The notes beneath the pieces were generated by a model that saw only the letters and a program-made list of their open reading frames with translations, ran no database searches and was not told where the DNA came from. From NCBI GenBank assembly GCA_963800865.1, contig CAWDCL010000003.1:62001-126000 (forward strand): a DNA stretch of 64,000 nucleotides, in the 5' to 3' direction. Origin of the DNA: JALOKP01 sp963800865 (GTDB taxonomy: Bacteria > Acidobacteriota > Polarisedimenticolia > J045). Both the position numbers and the translations under genes were made by a program. Shown in pieces: positions 15,925-23,828 of the stretch (the first letter of the stretch is position 1; the number at the start of each line of letters is the position of its first letter).

Positions 15925-16689
15925 ATGACCGCCGCCGCGCTCGCGCTCGCCGTCGCGCTGCTCGCCGCGCTGGGGCCTTCCCCGGCCGGGGCCGCGACGG
16001 CGGAGCCGCGGCTCGAGGCGGCGGTCCGCGCGCTGATCGCCGCGCGCTTCCCCGACGGCTCGGCCGAGATCGTCTCGATGCGCAGCGTGGCGGACCCGGG
16101 GGAGATCCCGCCGCCGGCGTCGATCGAGGCCCAGGAGCCGGTCAACGGGCTCGCCGCGGGGACGTCCCTGCTGTCGATCCGGATCCAGGATCGGCCGGAG
16201 GCGGCCGTGCGGATCGTGCCGATGGCCGTGACGCTGCGCCTCTACGGGCCGGTGGTCGTCGCGGCGAGGGACCTGCTGCGCGGCGAGCTGGTCGACGCCG
16301 CGGCGCTGAAGATCGAGCGGCGCGTGCTCAAGCGCGGCGACCGGGTGCTGAACGACCCGCAGCCGGCGCTCGGGCTGGCGGCGAAGGGAACGATCCGGAA
16401 GGGCGACGTCGTGCGCCTGGGCGCGCTCACCCGCCCGGCGGCCGTCGAGCCCGGCCAGACCGTGGTGCTGCAGATCGAGCAGGGCGGGGTCGCGCTGGCG
16501 ATGGAGACGACGGCGCGCGGGCGCGGCGAGGTGGGGCAGGTGGTGCTGGTCGAGGGGATGGACCGCAAGCCGATCCGCGCGCGCATCGTCGCCCCGGGAC
16601 GGGTCGAGGTCTGGAAGGCCGCGCGAACCGCGCCCGGCGACCAGCCGACGCCCGCGGCGCAGGCCGCCGAGACGAAGGAGGCATCGTGA
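15925..16689 (+). CDS. flgA: P-ring assembly chaperone FlgA
   Basis: FlgA is a periplasmic chaperone for FlgI P-ring assembly. The 254-residue product has a cleavable signal peptide (about residues 1-23). A SAF-domain region follows (VVVAARDLLRGELVDAAALK, about residue 105 on), ending in the FlgA C-terminal barrel (VEPGQTVVLQIEQGGVALAM, then GRGEVGQVVLVEGMDRKPIR). It starts ten bases after flgG and its stop overlaps the flgH GTG. The C-terminal 20 residues are an Ala/Pro tail without a known role. The order G-A-H-I is usual. Confidence 0.92.
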   Translation: MTAAALALAVALLAALGPSPAGAATAEPRLEAAVRALIAARFPDGSAEIVSMRSVADPGEIPPPASIEAQEPVNGLAAGTSLLSIRIQDRPEAAVRIVPMAVTLRLYGPVVVAARDLLRGELVDAAALKIERRVLKRGDRVLNDPQPALGLAAKGTIRKGDVVRLGALTRPAAVEPGQTVVLQIEQGGVALAMETTARGRGEVGQVVLVEGMDRKPIRARIVAPGRVEVWKAARTAPGDQPTPAAQAAETKEAS

Positions 16690-17390
16690 ACGCTCATCGG
16701 CCCGCGGCCCCGGCCGCGCCGCTCCTGCTGCTCTTCGCCGCCGTCGCAGCGCTGTTCGGCTGCGCGTCGACGCCGTTCATGCCCCCCTCGGTCTACGAGC
16801 AGCCGATGCCGACGCTCGAGCAGGTGCCGCCGGCGGGGCCGGTCTCGCCCGGCTCGCTCTTCACCGACACCAACGCGGCCGACCTGGCCGGCGATTTCCG
16901 GGCGCGCCACACCGGCGACGTGCTGATCGTGCGGGTCCGCGAGACCTCGCTCGGCAAGTCGGCGTCCGACAAGAAGCTCGGCCGGCAGTCGGCGAGCACG
17001 CTCGACGCGCCGGTCGTCTTCGGCTGGCAGGACAGCGTCAACTTCGCGCTCGATCCGGCGCTCTCGACCAGCACCGACCTGCAGTTCGACGGCAAGGGCG
17101 AGACGACGCGCGAGTCCGAGCTGACCGCGACGATCGCGGTCCGCGTGATGGCGGTCGGCAGCGGCGGCCGGATGCTCGTGGTCGGCCAGAAGGACGTCAA
17201 GGTCAACCAGGAGCGCCAGCGGCTGACGCTGGCCGGGATCGTCCGGCCCGAGGACATCGCCCGCACCAACGTGATCGACTCCTCGCGCATCGCCGACCTG
17301 ACGATCACCTACGGCGGATTCGGCGACATCAACGACACGACGCGCCAGCCCTGGTTCCAGCGGCTGCTGGCCGTGCTCTGGCCGTTCTGA
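16686..17390 (+). CDS. flgH: Flagellar L-ring lipoprotein FlgH
   Basis: FlgH is the outer-membrane lipoprotein that forms the L-ring bushing around the rod. The 234-residue product has a lipoprotein signal peptide with the lipobox LFGC, Cys near residue 27. The L-ring signatures follow (GSLFTDTNAADLAGDFRARH, then GDVLIVRVRETSLGKSASD, and later RMLVVGQKDVKVNQERQRLT). The C-terminus reads IADLTITYGGFGDINDTTR. GTG 16686 overlaps flgA. Its presence shows the cell has an outer membrane. Confidence 0.96.
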   Translation: MNAHRPAAPAAPLLLLFAAVAALFGCASTPFMPPSVYEQPMPTLEQVPPAGPVSPGSLFTDTNAADLAGDFRARHTGDVLIVRVRETSLGKSASDKKLGRQSASTLDAPVVFGWQDSVNFALDPALSTSTDLQFDGKGETTRESELTATIAVRVMAVGSGGRMLVVGQKDVKVNQERQRLTLAGIVRPEDIARTNVIDSSRIADLTITYGGFGDINDTTRQPWFQRLLAVLWPF

Positions 17391-17404
17391 GCCGGGGAGG
17401 CGGG

Positions 17405-18598
17405 ATGTCACTGGCACGCATCGTGAGGTTCTCGGCCGCCGCGCTGCTCGCGGCCGCGGTCCTGCCCGTTTCGGCCGCACAGGCCCCGGAACCCCCGGCC
17501 GCGGTCCCGGTTCCGGCCGCGGTCCCGGCACCGGCGCCCGTCCCCGTCTCGCGGACGATGGTTCCGCTGCGCCAGGTGGTCGAGGTGCAGGGAGTGCGCG
17601 ACAACCAGCTCGTCGGCTACGGGCTGGTGGTCGGGCTCAACAACACCGGCGACGGGACGCAGGCCCGCTTCACCGTGCAGAGCATCGCCAACGCGCTGCA
17701 GCGGATGGGGATCGTGATCGACCCGATCGCGATCCGCGTGCGCAACGTGGCCGCGGTCATGGTGACCGGGACGCTGCCGGGCTTCGCGCAGCCCGGGACG
17801 CGGATCGACATCAACGTCGCCTCGCTCGGCGACGCCAAGTCGCTCGCCGGCGGCGTGCTGCTGATGACGCCGCTGAAGGCGGCCGACGGCCTGATCTACG
17901 CGGTCGGGCAGGGGCCGCTCACGGTCGGCGGCGCGTTCAGCGCCGGCGGCGGCGGCAACACGGTCGTGAAGAACCACCCGACCGCGGGGGCGATCCCGGG
18001 CGGAGCGCTCGTCGAGCGGTCGGCCGGGGTGGACCTCTCGCAGGAAGCGGTGCTCACGCTGCAGGTCAAGACCCCCTCCTTCGGCGTCGCGCAGCGCGTT
18101 CAGCGCGCGCTGGAGACGGCGTTCGGGCCGGGCAGCGCGCGCGCCGTCGACGCGGGGACGGTCCGCGCCGCGGTCCCGGCTTCGATGAAGGGCGACCCGG
18201 TCGAGTACCTGGCGCGGGCGATGGAGCTTCCGGTCGAGCCGGACATCCCGGCGCGGGTCGTGATGAACGAGCGCTCGGGGACCGTCGTCCTCGGCGGCGA
18301 CATCAAGATCTCGCGCGTTGCGGTCAGCCACGGCGACCTCACCGTCTCGGTCTCCACGCGCTACGAGGTCAGCCAGCCCGCCCCGTTCTCCTACAAGGGC
18401 GACACCAAGGTCGTTCCCCAGACCGACGTCGTCGCCGAGGAAGGGGACGCGAAGGGACTGGTGCTGGGCGAGGGGGCGAGCGTGGACGACCTCGTCGCCG
18501 CGCTGCGCCGGATCGGCGCCACGCCGCGCGACATGATCGCGATCCTCGAGGCGATGCACGCCGCCGGGGCGCTGCACGCCGAACTGGTGGTGATCTGA
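17405..18598 (+). CDS. flgI: Flagellar P-ring protein FlgI
   Basis: FlgI forms the periplasmic P-ring bound to peptidoglycan. The 397-residue product has a signal peptide (about residues 1-22). A Pro/Val-rich stretch precedes the FlgI core: VVEVQGVRDNQLVGYGLVVG, then LNNTGDGTQARFTVQSIANA, and later GQGPLTVGGAFSAGGGGNT. The C-terminal part (VVLGGDIKISRVAVSHGDLT) is also typical. The ATG is 14 bases after flgH, and the stop shares a base with the flgJ ATG, so translation of flgI and flgJ is probably coupled. Confidence 0.97.
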   Translation: MSLARIVRFSAAALLAAAVLPVSAAQAPEPPAAVPVPAAVPAPAPVPVSRTMVPLRQVVEVQGVRDNQLVGYGLVVGLNNTGDGTQARFTVQSIANALQRMGIVIDPIAIRVRNVAAVMVTGTLPGFAQPGTRIDINVASLGDAKSLAGGVLLMTPLKAADGLIYAVGQGPLTVGGAFSAGGGGNTVVKNHPTAGAIPGGALVERSAGVDLSQEAVLTLQVKTPSFGVAQRVQRALETAFGPGSARAVDAGTVRAAVPASMKGDPVEYLARAMELPVEPDIPARVVMNERSGTVVLGGDIKISRVAVSHGDLTVSVSTRYEVSQPAPFSYKGDTKVVPQTDVVAEEGDAKGLVLGEGASVDDLVAALRRIGATPRDMIAILEAMHAAGALHAELVVI

Positions 18599-19011
18599 TG
18601 CTGACCCGCGCCGTCGGTGCGGCGGGCGCCGGGAAGGCGGCCGACGGCGCCGCCGAGACGGAGGCGATCCGCAAGGCGGCCCGCGGCTTCGAAGCGATGC
18701 TGCTGCGCGAGCTGATGTCGGCGATGGAGAAGGCCCAGCTCGAGGAGGGGGGGTTCTTCGGGGCCTCGTCCGGCTTCGCCGCCCACCAGACGACGATGGA
18801 GCTCTACCTGTCCGAGGCGATGGCCGAGCGGGAGCCGCTGGGCCTGGCCGACGACATCGCCCGGCAGCTCTCCCGTACGGATTCGTTCGATCTTTCCCGC
18901 GGCGGGGCTCAAGTCTCGGCGGCCGCGGCCGAAAAGACACTTGGAGCGGCGTGTACCGCGGGCCTCGCCCTCGGTAAGACGCCTGAGGATGGACGCCATG
19001 AAGATCCATAA
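18598..19011 (+). CDS. flgJ: Rod-binding protein FlgJ (short form, no muramidase domain)
   Basis: This 137-residue product carries only the rod-binding half of FlgJ (KAARGFEAMLLRELMSAMEK, then FGASSGFAAHQTTMELYLSE). It lacks the C-terminal glycosidase domain found in enterics, the normal state outside gamma- and betaproteobacteria. FlgJ caps the growing rod; a separate enzyme must open the wall. The last 110 bases hold a sigma-28-like promoter for flgM, and the 3' end overlaps flgM by 14 bases. The final 35 residues are unstructured Ala/Gly-rich and may be constrained by that promoter. Confidence 0.9.
   Translation: MLTRAVGAAGAGKAADGAAETEAIRKAARGFEAMLLRELMSAMEKAQLEEGGFFGASSGFAAHQTTMELYLSEAMAEREPLGLADDIARQLSRTDSFDLSRGGAQVSAAAAEKTLGAACTAGLALGKTPEDGRHEDP
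18909..18935 (+). promoter_or_regulatory. Sigma-28 (FliA) promoter for flgM, inside flgJ
   Basis: TCAAGTCT, then 11 bases, then GCCGAAAA resembles the FliA consensus TAAAGTTT-N11-GCCGATAA. The match is strong in the -10 half (7 of 8). The predicted start is near 18943, giving a 55-base leader before flgM ATG 18998. It would put flgM-flgN-flgK-flgL under FliA, as in other flagellates where FlgM is made as a late gene. Confidence 0.6.
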
Positions 19012-19363
19012 CGAGAACCCGGTCAACAGGTTGCAGGGACTCCTCGACCGCCTCGACGAGACCGAGCGGGGCGAACGGACCGGCCGGCCCGGCGAAGGGG
19101 GAGGCACCCGCGTGCCCGGCGACATCCCGGGTTCGGGCGGGGACGGCTTCGAGGTTTCCATGCGGGCGCGGGAGATCGCCGAGCTGCGCGGGACGATCGA
19201 GGGGCTCCCCGACGTGCGCGAGCGGCTCGTCCAGCGCCTGCGCGAAGAGATCGCGAGCGGGCTCTACCGCGCCGACGGCCGGCGGATCGCCGACGCGATG
19301 CTCGACGAGGAGGGCGCCTTCGCGGACCGCGTGGGCCGGACCGGATCGCCTCGTGAGAACTGA
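18998..19363 (+). CDS. flgM: Anti-sigma-28 factor FlgM
   Basis: FlgM binds FliA and blocks late gene expression until it is exported through the finished hook-basal body. The 121-residue product is low-complexity and charged in its first half (residues 20-50), like the disordered FlgM N-terminus. Its C-terminus has the helical sigma-binding pattern (MRAREIAELRGTIEGLPDVR, then LVQRLREEIASGLYRADGRR, IADAMLDE). ATG 18998 is preferred because TGAGGA lies nine bases upstream; ATG 18989 is possible. A sigma-28-like site sits about 60 bases before the start. It overlaps flgN by 11 bases. Confidence 0.88.
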   Translation: MKIHNENPVNRLQGLLDRLDETERGERTGRPGEGGGTRVPGDIPGSGGDGFEVSMRAREIAELRGTIEGLPDVRERLVQRLREEIASGLYRADGRRIADAMLDEEGAFADRVGRTGSPREN

Positions 19364-19799
19364 GCCGGCCATCCGGCCGGCCTCGGCGCTCGCCGGGGTC
19401 CTCGAGGCCGAAGCGGAGCTCTTCGCCGAGCTGGCGGAGATGTCGGTCGAGCAGCGGCACGCGCTGCTCGCCGCCGACAGCGCCCGACTGGGCGAGCTGG
19501 CCGCGCTGGCCGAGACCCTCGCGCTGCGCTTCACGCTGCTCGATCGCGAGCGGCAGCGGCTGGAGGCCGACGCGGCCGGCTCCGGTCCGGCGGTCGAGCG
19601 CGCGCGCGCCGGCGCGCTCTCCGCGTTCCAACGCATGCTGCGCGAGACCGCCGTGTCGGGGATGGTGCTGGAGCGCTGGGGCGACACCTTCGCCGCGCGC
19701 CAGGCGGCGGTGAGCTCGATCGTCGCCTCGACCTACCTCCCGGACGGCCGCGCCCCCGGCGCGCCGGCCTCCGGCGTCCGGCTGTCGACGGAGGGCTGA
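19353..19799 (+). CDS. flgN: Flagellar chaperone FlgN
   Basis: FlgN is the export chaperone for the hook-filament junction proteins FlgK and FlgL. The 148-residue product is almost wholly alpha-helical (for example LAGVLEAEAELFAELAEMSV, then ALLAADSARLGELAALAETL) with heptad-like spacing, the FlgN fold. It sits directly between flgM and flgK, its usual place. GTG 19353 overlaps flgM. The family is weakly conserved, so part of the call rests on context. Confidence 0.85.
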   Translation: MRTEPAIRPASALAGVLEAEAELFAELAEMSVEQRHALLAADSARLGELAALAETLALRFTLLDRERQRLEADAAGSGPAVERARAGALSAFQRMLRETAVSGMVLERWGDTFAARQAAVSSIVASTYLPDGRAPGAPASGVRLSTEG

Positions 19800-19801
19800 C
19801 G

Positions 19802-21205
19802 ATGAGCGGCTTCTCGCACTTCGCGATCGGCCTGTCCGCGCTGCGGGCGGCCCGGCTGGGGATCAACGTCGCGGGGCTCAACGTCGCCAACGCGAACACG
19901 CCGGGCTTCTCGCGCCGCCGGATCGAGCTGCAGATGGGCCCGATCCTGGACGTCCCCGGCGGCCAGAGCTCGATCGGCGTCGACATCGCCAGCCTGCACC
20001 GGGTGCGCGACGTCTTCCGCGACTTCGGCGCCCGGCAGGAGATGAGCCGGCTCGGCGGCGACCAGGGCCGGACCGAGATCCTGGCCGCGCTGGAGCCGAT
20101 GCTGGGCGAGGTCGACAGCGCGCCGCTGCGCCTGTCGATCTCCAACCTGTTCGACGCGATGGACCGGCTCTCGGCGCAGCCCGACGACATCGCGCTGCGC
20201 GGCGACGTGATCTCCGCGGCCAGGGAAGTCGCGGCGTCGATGCACCGCACCGACAACTACGTGGTGGAGTCGCAGCGGATGGCGGACCTGAAGGTCCGCG
20301 AGACCGCGGGCCGCGCCAACGAGATCCTCGGGCGGCTGGAGGCGATCAACCGCCAGGTCGTCGCCCAGGAAGCGGACGGCGACGAGGGCTCCGACCTGCG
20401 CGACGAGCGCGACCTGCTGGTCGACGAGCTCTCGCAGCTGGTCGGCGTGCGCACGGTCGAGTCGCCGAACGGCCAGCTCTCGGTCTTCCTCGAGTCGTCG
20501 GGCGACACGCTCCTGACGGGCGTCAGCGCGCGGCCCTTCACCTTCGCCTACAACGTGGACGGCCTGGCGCACGTCACCGTCAGCCGCGCCGGCGAGAAGG
20601 TCGACATCTCGACGCTCGGCGCGGGCGGCAAGCTGGGCGGCTACGTCGCCGTGCGCGACCAGGACCTGGCGGGCTACCGCGACCGGCTGGACACGCTGGC
20701 CTCGGCGCTGATCGAGCGCTTCAACACCGTCCACTCCGCCGGCTACGGGCTCGACGGCTCGACCGGCCAGAACTTCTTCGCCCCGACCACGCCCGGCACG
20801 CGCGCGGCCCAGACGATGGCGGTCGACGCGGCGCTGGCGGCCGACCCGCGCCGGCTCGCCGCCGCTTCGGCGGCGGGCGAGCCCGGCAACAACGTCAACA
20901 TCCTCGCGCTGCTCGGCCTGCGGGAAGCGGGCGTCGACGCGCTCGAGGGGCGCACGCTGGTCGAGTACACCGCGGACCTGATCTCGGAGGTCGGCCGCGA
21001 CACGCTGCTCTCCTCGGCGTCCGAAGAGGCGAGCCGCACGATCGTCGACGCGCTCGTCGCGCAGCGGCAGCAGACCTCGGGCGTCGACCTCGACGAGGAG
21101 GCCGCCGACCTGATGAAGTGGCAGCGGTCCTACGAGGCGGCAGCGCGATTCATGCAGACCGCGGACAAGCTGACGCAGCTCGCGATCGAGATGTTCGGAG
21201 GCTGA
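19802..21205 (+). CDS. flgK: Hook-filament junction protein 1 FlgK
   Basis: FlgK joins the hook to the filament. The 467-residue product has the flagellin-like N-terminal helix (LSALRAARLGINVAGLNVAN, then ANTPGFSRRRIELQ). The FlgK core follows (ISNLFDAMDRLSAQPDDIAL, then LRDERDLLVDELSQLVGV). The C-terminal helix is QTSGVDLDEEAADLMKWQRS, then YEAAARFMQTADKL. It starts two bases after the flgN stop, and flgL follows by five bases. At 467 residues it is a little short but keeps both terminal D0 helices. Confidence 0.96.
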   Translation: MSGFSHFAIGLSALRAARLGINVAGLNVANANTPGFSRRRIELQMGPILDVPGGQSSIGVDIASLHRVRDVFRDFGARQEMSRLGGDQGRTEILAALEPMLGEVDSAPLRLSISNLFDAMDRLSAQPDDIALRGDVISAAREVAASMHRTDNYVVESQRMADLKVRETAGRANEILGRLEAINRQVVAQEADGDEGSDLRDERDLLVDELSQLVGVRTVESPNGQLSVFLESSGDTLLTGVSARPFTFAYNVDGLAHVTVSRAGEKVDISTLGAGGKLGGYVAVRDQDLAGYRDRLDTLASALIERFNTVHSAGYGLDGSTGQNFFAPTTPGTRAAQTMAVDAALAADPRRLAAASAAGEPGNNVNILALLGLREAGVDALEGRTLVEYTADLISEVGRDTLLSSASEEASRTIVDALVAQRQQTSGVDLDEEAADLMKWQRSYEAAARFMQTADKLTQLAIEMFGG

Positions 21206-21210
21206 CGGCG

Positions 21211-22119
21211 ATGCGCGTGAGCCAGGCGTACACCCAGGACATCTTCCTGCGCAACCTGCGCAAGGTGAAGGCGCAGCTCGACGAGGCGCTGGCCCGCTCG
21301 TCGTCCGGCAAGCGCGTGCGCTTCGCTTCCGACGACCCGGCGGCGGCCGGCGAGCTGCTGCGGCTGGCCGACGAGGCCCAGAAGCTGACCGCGCGCCAGC
21401 ACGGGCTGTCGCAGGCCCGGCCCTGGCTGCAGCTCACCGAGCAGGCCGTCACCGAGCTGTCCACCGTGCTGATCTCGGCGCAGCAGACGGCGATCCAGGG
21501 CGCGTCGGAGACGATGAAGCCCGAGCAGATGAAGGCCCTCGCGGAAGCGATCCGCGGGCTGCGGCAGCAGGTCTCCGGGCTGACCGAGCTGCGGGTTTCC
21601 GGGCGGTTCATCTTCTCGGGGACCCAGACCACGACCAACCCCTACGACGCGGCCGGCGTCTACCAGGGGAACGACCGGCGGATCGAGGTCCCGATCGACG
21701 ACGTGACGGTCGCGATCAGCCTCCCGGCGGACGACGTCTTCGGCGAGATCACGAACCCGGGCGACGCGACCACCCCCCCGGCCGGCACCGGCGCGATGGG
21801 AGTGCTCGCGCAGCTGGAGTGGGCGATGGACCACGGCGACCAGGCGATGGTGCGGTCGCTGCTGGACCCGCTGCGGAACGTGATCACCGACAACTCGGCG
21901 ATGCTCGCGCACATCGGTACGCAGCGGAAGATCCTCGAGGACGGCGACCTGCGGCTGGCCGACCGCCGGCTGGCGGTCGAGTCGCGCGCCGCGGACCTCG
22001 GTGCCGCGGACATGGCCGAGGCGCTGTCGGACGTCGCGATGTTCCAGACCAACTACAGCGTCACGCTGCAGGCCGGGGCCCAGCTCTACGGCCCGAACTT
22101 CTTCGACTACCTGGGATGA
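21211..22119 (+). CDS. flgL: Hook-filament junction protein 3 FlgL
   Basis: FlgL is the second hook-filament junction protein, a flagellin homologue. The 302-residue product has the flagellin N-terminus (LDEALARSSSGKRVRFASDD). A helical D1 part follows, and FIFSGTQTTTNPYDAAGVYQ is typical of FlgL. The C-terminal helix (DMAEALSDVAMFQTNYSVTL, then QAGAQLYGPNFFDYLG) completes the D0 coiled coil. It follows flgK closely. Flagellin itself is not in the window. Confidence 0.95.
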   Translation: MRVSQAYTQDIFLRNLRKVKAQLDEALARSSSGKRVRFASDDPAAAGELLRLADEAQKLTARQHGLSQARPWLQLTEQAVTELSTVLISAQQTAIQGASETMKPEQMKALAEAIRGLRQQVSGLTELRVSGRFIFSGTQTTTNPYDAAGVYQGNDRRIEVPIDDVTVAISLPADDVFGEITNPGDATTPPAGTGAMGVLAQLEWAMDHGDQAMVRSLLDPLRNVITDNSAMLAHIGTQRKILEDGDLRLADRRLAVESRAADLGAADMAEALSDVAMFQTNYSVTLQAGAQLYGPNFFDYLG

Positions 22120-22126
22120 GACGCCC

Positions 22127-22618
22127 TTGAGCCACGCCGTCGCCGACCGCGAGTGCCAGTCCGCGCTGAAGAGGAGCGCGCCCTCGGTCCTGTACTTCGC
22201 CCAGGGGCTGCCGGGCTTCGACGAGCTGCGCCGCTGGGAGCTGCTCGAGCACGCGGAGGCGCGGCCGTTCCTGTGGCTGCGCGCCGTCGAGCGGCCGCAG
22301 GTTGCGCTGCTGGTCGTCGACCCGCGGGAGCTGGTCAGCGGCTATCGGCCGGCGATTCCGGCGGGCGCCTGGTCGCGTCTCGGCGACGGGAGCGAGGCGC
22401 GCAGCCTGACCTTCGTCGTGGTCAGCCTGTCGGAGCCGGGGGCGAGTGCCAACCTGCGCGCTCCGCTCGTGGTCGACCCGCAGACGATGCGCGGCGAGCA
22501 GGTGATCCTGGAGGACGGCGAGTGGCCGGTGCGCTTCGGCCTCGTGCCCTCCGAAGAGTGCGAGGCGCAAACCGGGACAGGGAGGTCCCCCACATGCTCG
22601 TCCTCAGCCGCAAGATAG
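22127..22618 (+). CDS. fliW: Flagellar assembly factor FliW
   Basis: FliW binds CsrA and frees flagellin mRNA from repression until flagellin itself titrates FliW. The 163-residue product shows the FliW pattern (VLYFAQGLPGFDELRRWELL, then PFLWLRAVERPQVALLVVDP, and SASANLRAPLVVDPQT-like sequence further on). No ATG fits the family N-terminus. TTG 22127 seven bases after flgL is the best start, with an upstream GTG less likely. The 3' end overlaps csrA by 25 bases, and that tail has no family match. The fliW-csrA pairing is the expected regulatory module. Confidence 0.9.
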   Translation: MSHAVADRECQSALKRSAPSVLYFAQGLPGFDELRRWELLEHAEARPFLWLRAVERPQVALLVVDPRELVSGYRPAIPAGAWSRLGDGSEARSLTFVVVSLSEPGASANLRAPLVVDPQTMRGEQVILEDGEWPVRFGLVPSEECEAQTGTGRSPTCSSSAAR

Positions 22619-22860
22619 GGCAGTCGCTCCTCATCGGGAACGACATCCGGATCAAGGTCGTCGAGATCCGCGGGCAGCAGGTGCGGCTCGGACTCGAAGC
22701 GCCGGACGACGTCCCCGTGATCCGCGAGGAGCTGCACCGCGAGGTGGCCGAGACCAACGTCCGCTCCGCGGTGCCGGACGCCGGCGCGGTGGCCCAGCTG
22801 GCGGCGCGGCTGCGACGCCAGGCGCCCAAGGCCGAGCCTCCGGCCGGGGAGGTTCCGTGA
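22594..22860 (+). CDS. csrA: Carbon storage / translational regulator CsrA
   Basis: CsrA is a small dimeric RNA-binding protein that represses translation at GGA motifs, here probably of flagellin. The 88-residue product has the diagnostic start MLVLSRKIGQSLLIGNDIRI and the RNA-binding strand QQVRLGLEAPDDVPVIREEL, with the Arg (VRLGL) and the HREV segment. The C-terminal 25 residues are a longer Ala/Arg/Pro tail than in enteric CsrA (61 residues). A GGGAGG ribosome binding site precedes ATG 22594, and the gene nests in the end of fliW. Confidence 0.97.
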   Translation: MLVLSRKIGQSLLIGNDIRIKVVEIRGQQVRLGLEAPDDVPVIREELHREVAETNVRSAVPDAGAVAQLAARLRRQAPKAEPPAGEVP

Positions 22861-23687
22861 GAAGCGCGACGGGCGGAACGCTGGCGAGTCGTCTACCCGG
22901 TCAGCTCCCGACGATGCCGCGGGCGGCGCAGCGCGCGCTGGGTCTCCTGGCCGATCCCGACGTGTCGAGCGAGCAGCTGCGGCAGGTCATCGAGACCGAC
23001 CAGAGCCTGACCGCGGCGGTGCTGCGGCTGGCCAACTCGGCGCTGTTCGGGTTCATGCAGCCGATCGCGACGCTCTCGCACGCGATCACGCTGATCGGGT
23101 TCATCCGCCTGCGCTCGCTGATCATGGCCTCGATCGTCGCCGGCATGCGGGACCGGATCCCGGCCGGCGCGGCGGCCGAGGCGGCGCTGATCTGGGAGCA
23201 CTCGATCACCACCGCGCTCGGGGCGCGCCTGCTGGCCAAGCAGGTCGGGATGGCGCAGGCCGAGGAGGTCTTCGTCGCCGGCCTGCTGCACGACTGCGGC
23301 CGGATGCTCCTCCTGACGCAGAGCACCCCCGCCTACCTCGAGCTGGTCGAGTCCGCCGGGGGCCTGCTCCCGACGCCGGCCGAGGAGGAGGCCAAGCTCG
23401 GAACCTGCCACCAGCAGGTCGGCGCCGAGCTGCTCGAGACGTGGGGCTTCGCCGCCCAGCTCGTCGAGGCCGCGGCCTGCCACCACGGGCCGGAGTTCGG
23501 CCACGGGCCGCACGCGGCGCTGGTGGCGCTGGTCGCGCTGGCCGAGCGCCTCCCCGACCCGATGCGCCGCGAGGATCCCGCGCCGGTGCTGGCGGTCCTG
23601 GGGCTGCAGGACCGCGATCTGGCGGCCCTCGCGTCGGACCTCCGGGCGGGGATCTCCGAGGGGCTGGGCGCACTCCGCGGGCTGTAG
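22857..23687 (+). CDS. HDOD-domain signalling protein
   Basis: The 276-residue protein is a single HDOD domain, a catalytically variant HD fold used in signalling and motility control. It has the HDOD pattern (SLTAAVLRLANSALFGFMQP, then ATLSHAITLIGFIRLRSLIM) and an HD-like segment (EVFVAGLLHDCGRMLLLTQS). A later CHHGPEF could coordinate metal. It starts at GTG 22857, overlapping csrA, and is co-transcribed with fliW-csrA. Its place just before motA suggests a role in motility control. The nature of its output is unknown. Confidence 0.88.
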   Translation: MRSATGGTLASRLPGQLPTMPRAAQRALGLLADPDVSSEQLRQVIETDQSLTAAVLRLANSALFGFMQPIATLSHAITLIGFIRLRSLIMASIVAGMRDRIPAGAAAEAALIWEHSITTALGARLLAKQVGMAQAEEVFVAGLLHDCGRMLLLTQSTPAYLELVESAGGLLPTPAEEEAKLGTCHQQVGAELLETWGFAAQLVEAAACHHGPEFGHGPHAALVALVALAERLPDPMRREDPAPVLAVLGLQDRDLAALASDLRAGISEGLGALRGL

Positions 23688-23763
23688 GCCGGGTCCCGGT
23701 CCCCTCCACCCGGTTCCACCGCCCAGGCCCCGGCCGCGCGCCTTCCCGGCGCGCCCGATCCGG

Positions 23764-23791
23764 TCAAGTCCGCGCCATTCCGGGCCGATAC
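23764..23791 (+). promoter_or_regulatory. Sigma-28 (FliA) promoter upstream of motA
   Basis: TCAAGTCC is followed after 12 bases by GCCGATAC (23784-23791), which keeps 7 of 8 bases of the FliA -10 element. The -35 half matches the consensus partly, and the spacing is one base over the ideal. The predicted start is near 23799, 30 bases before the motA GTG. It lies in the 141-base gap after the HDOD gene, the only real gap in this stretch. Confidence 0.62.
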
Positions 23792-23828
23792 GACTCGCGG
23801 GGGCCCCTGTCCCCAGCGGGACCAGCGC

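Noticed and set aside
23441..23828. Upstream extension of the motB frame across the motA leader
   Set aside because: It is composition-driven, has no domain, and the MotB family start fits GTG 24605.
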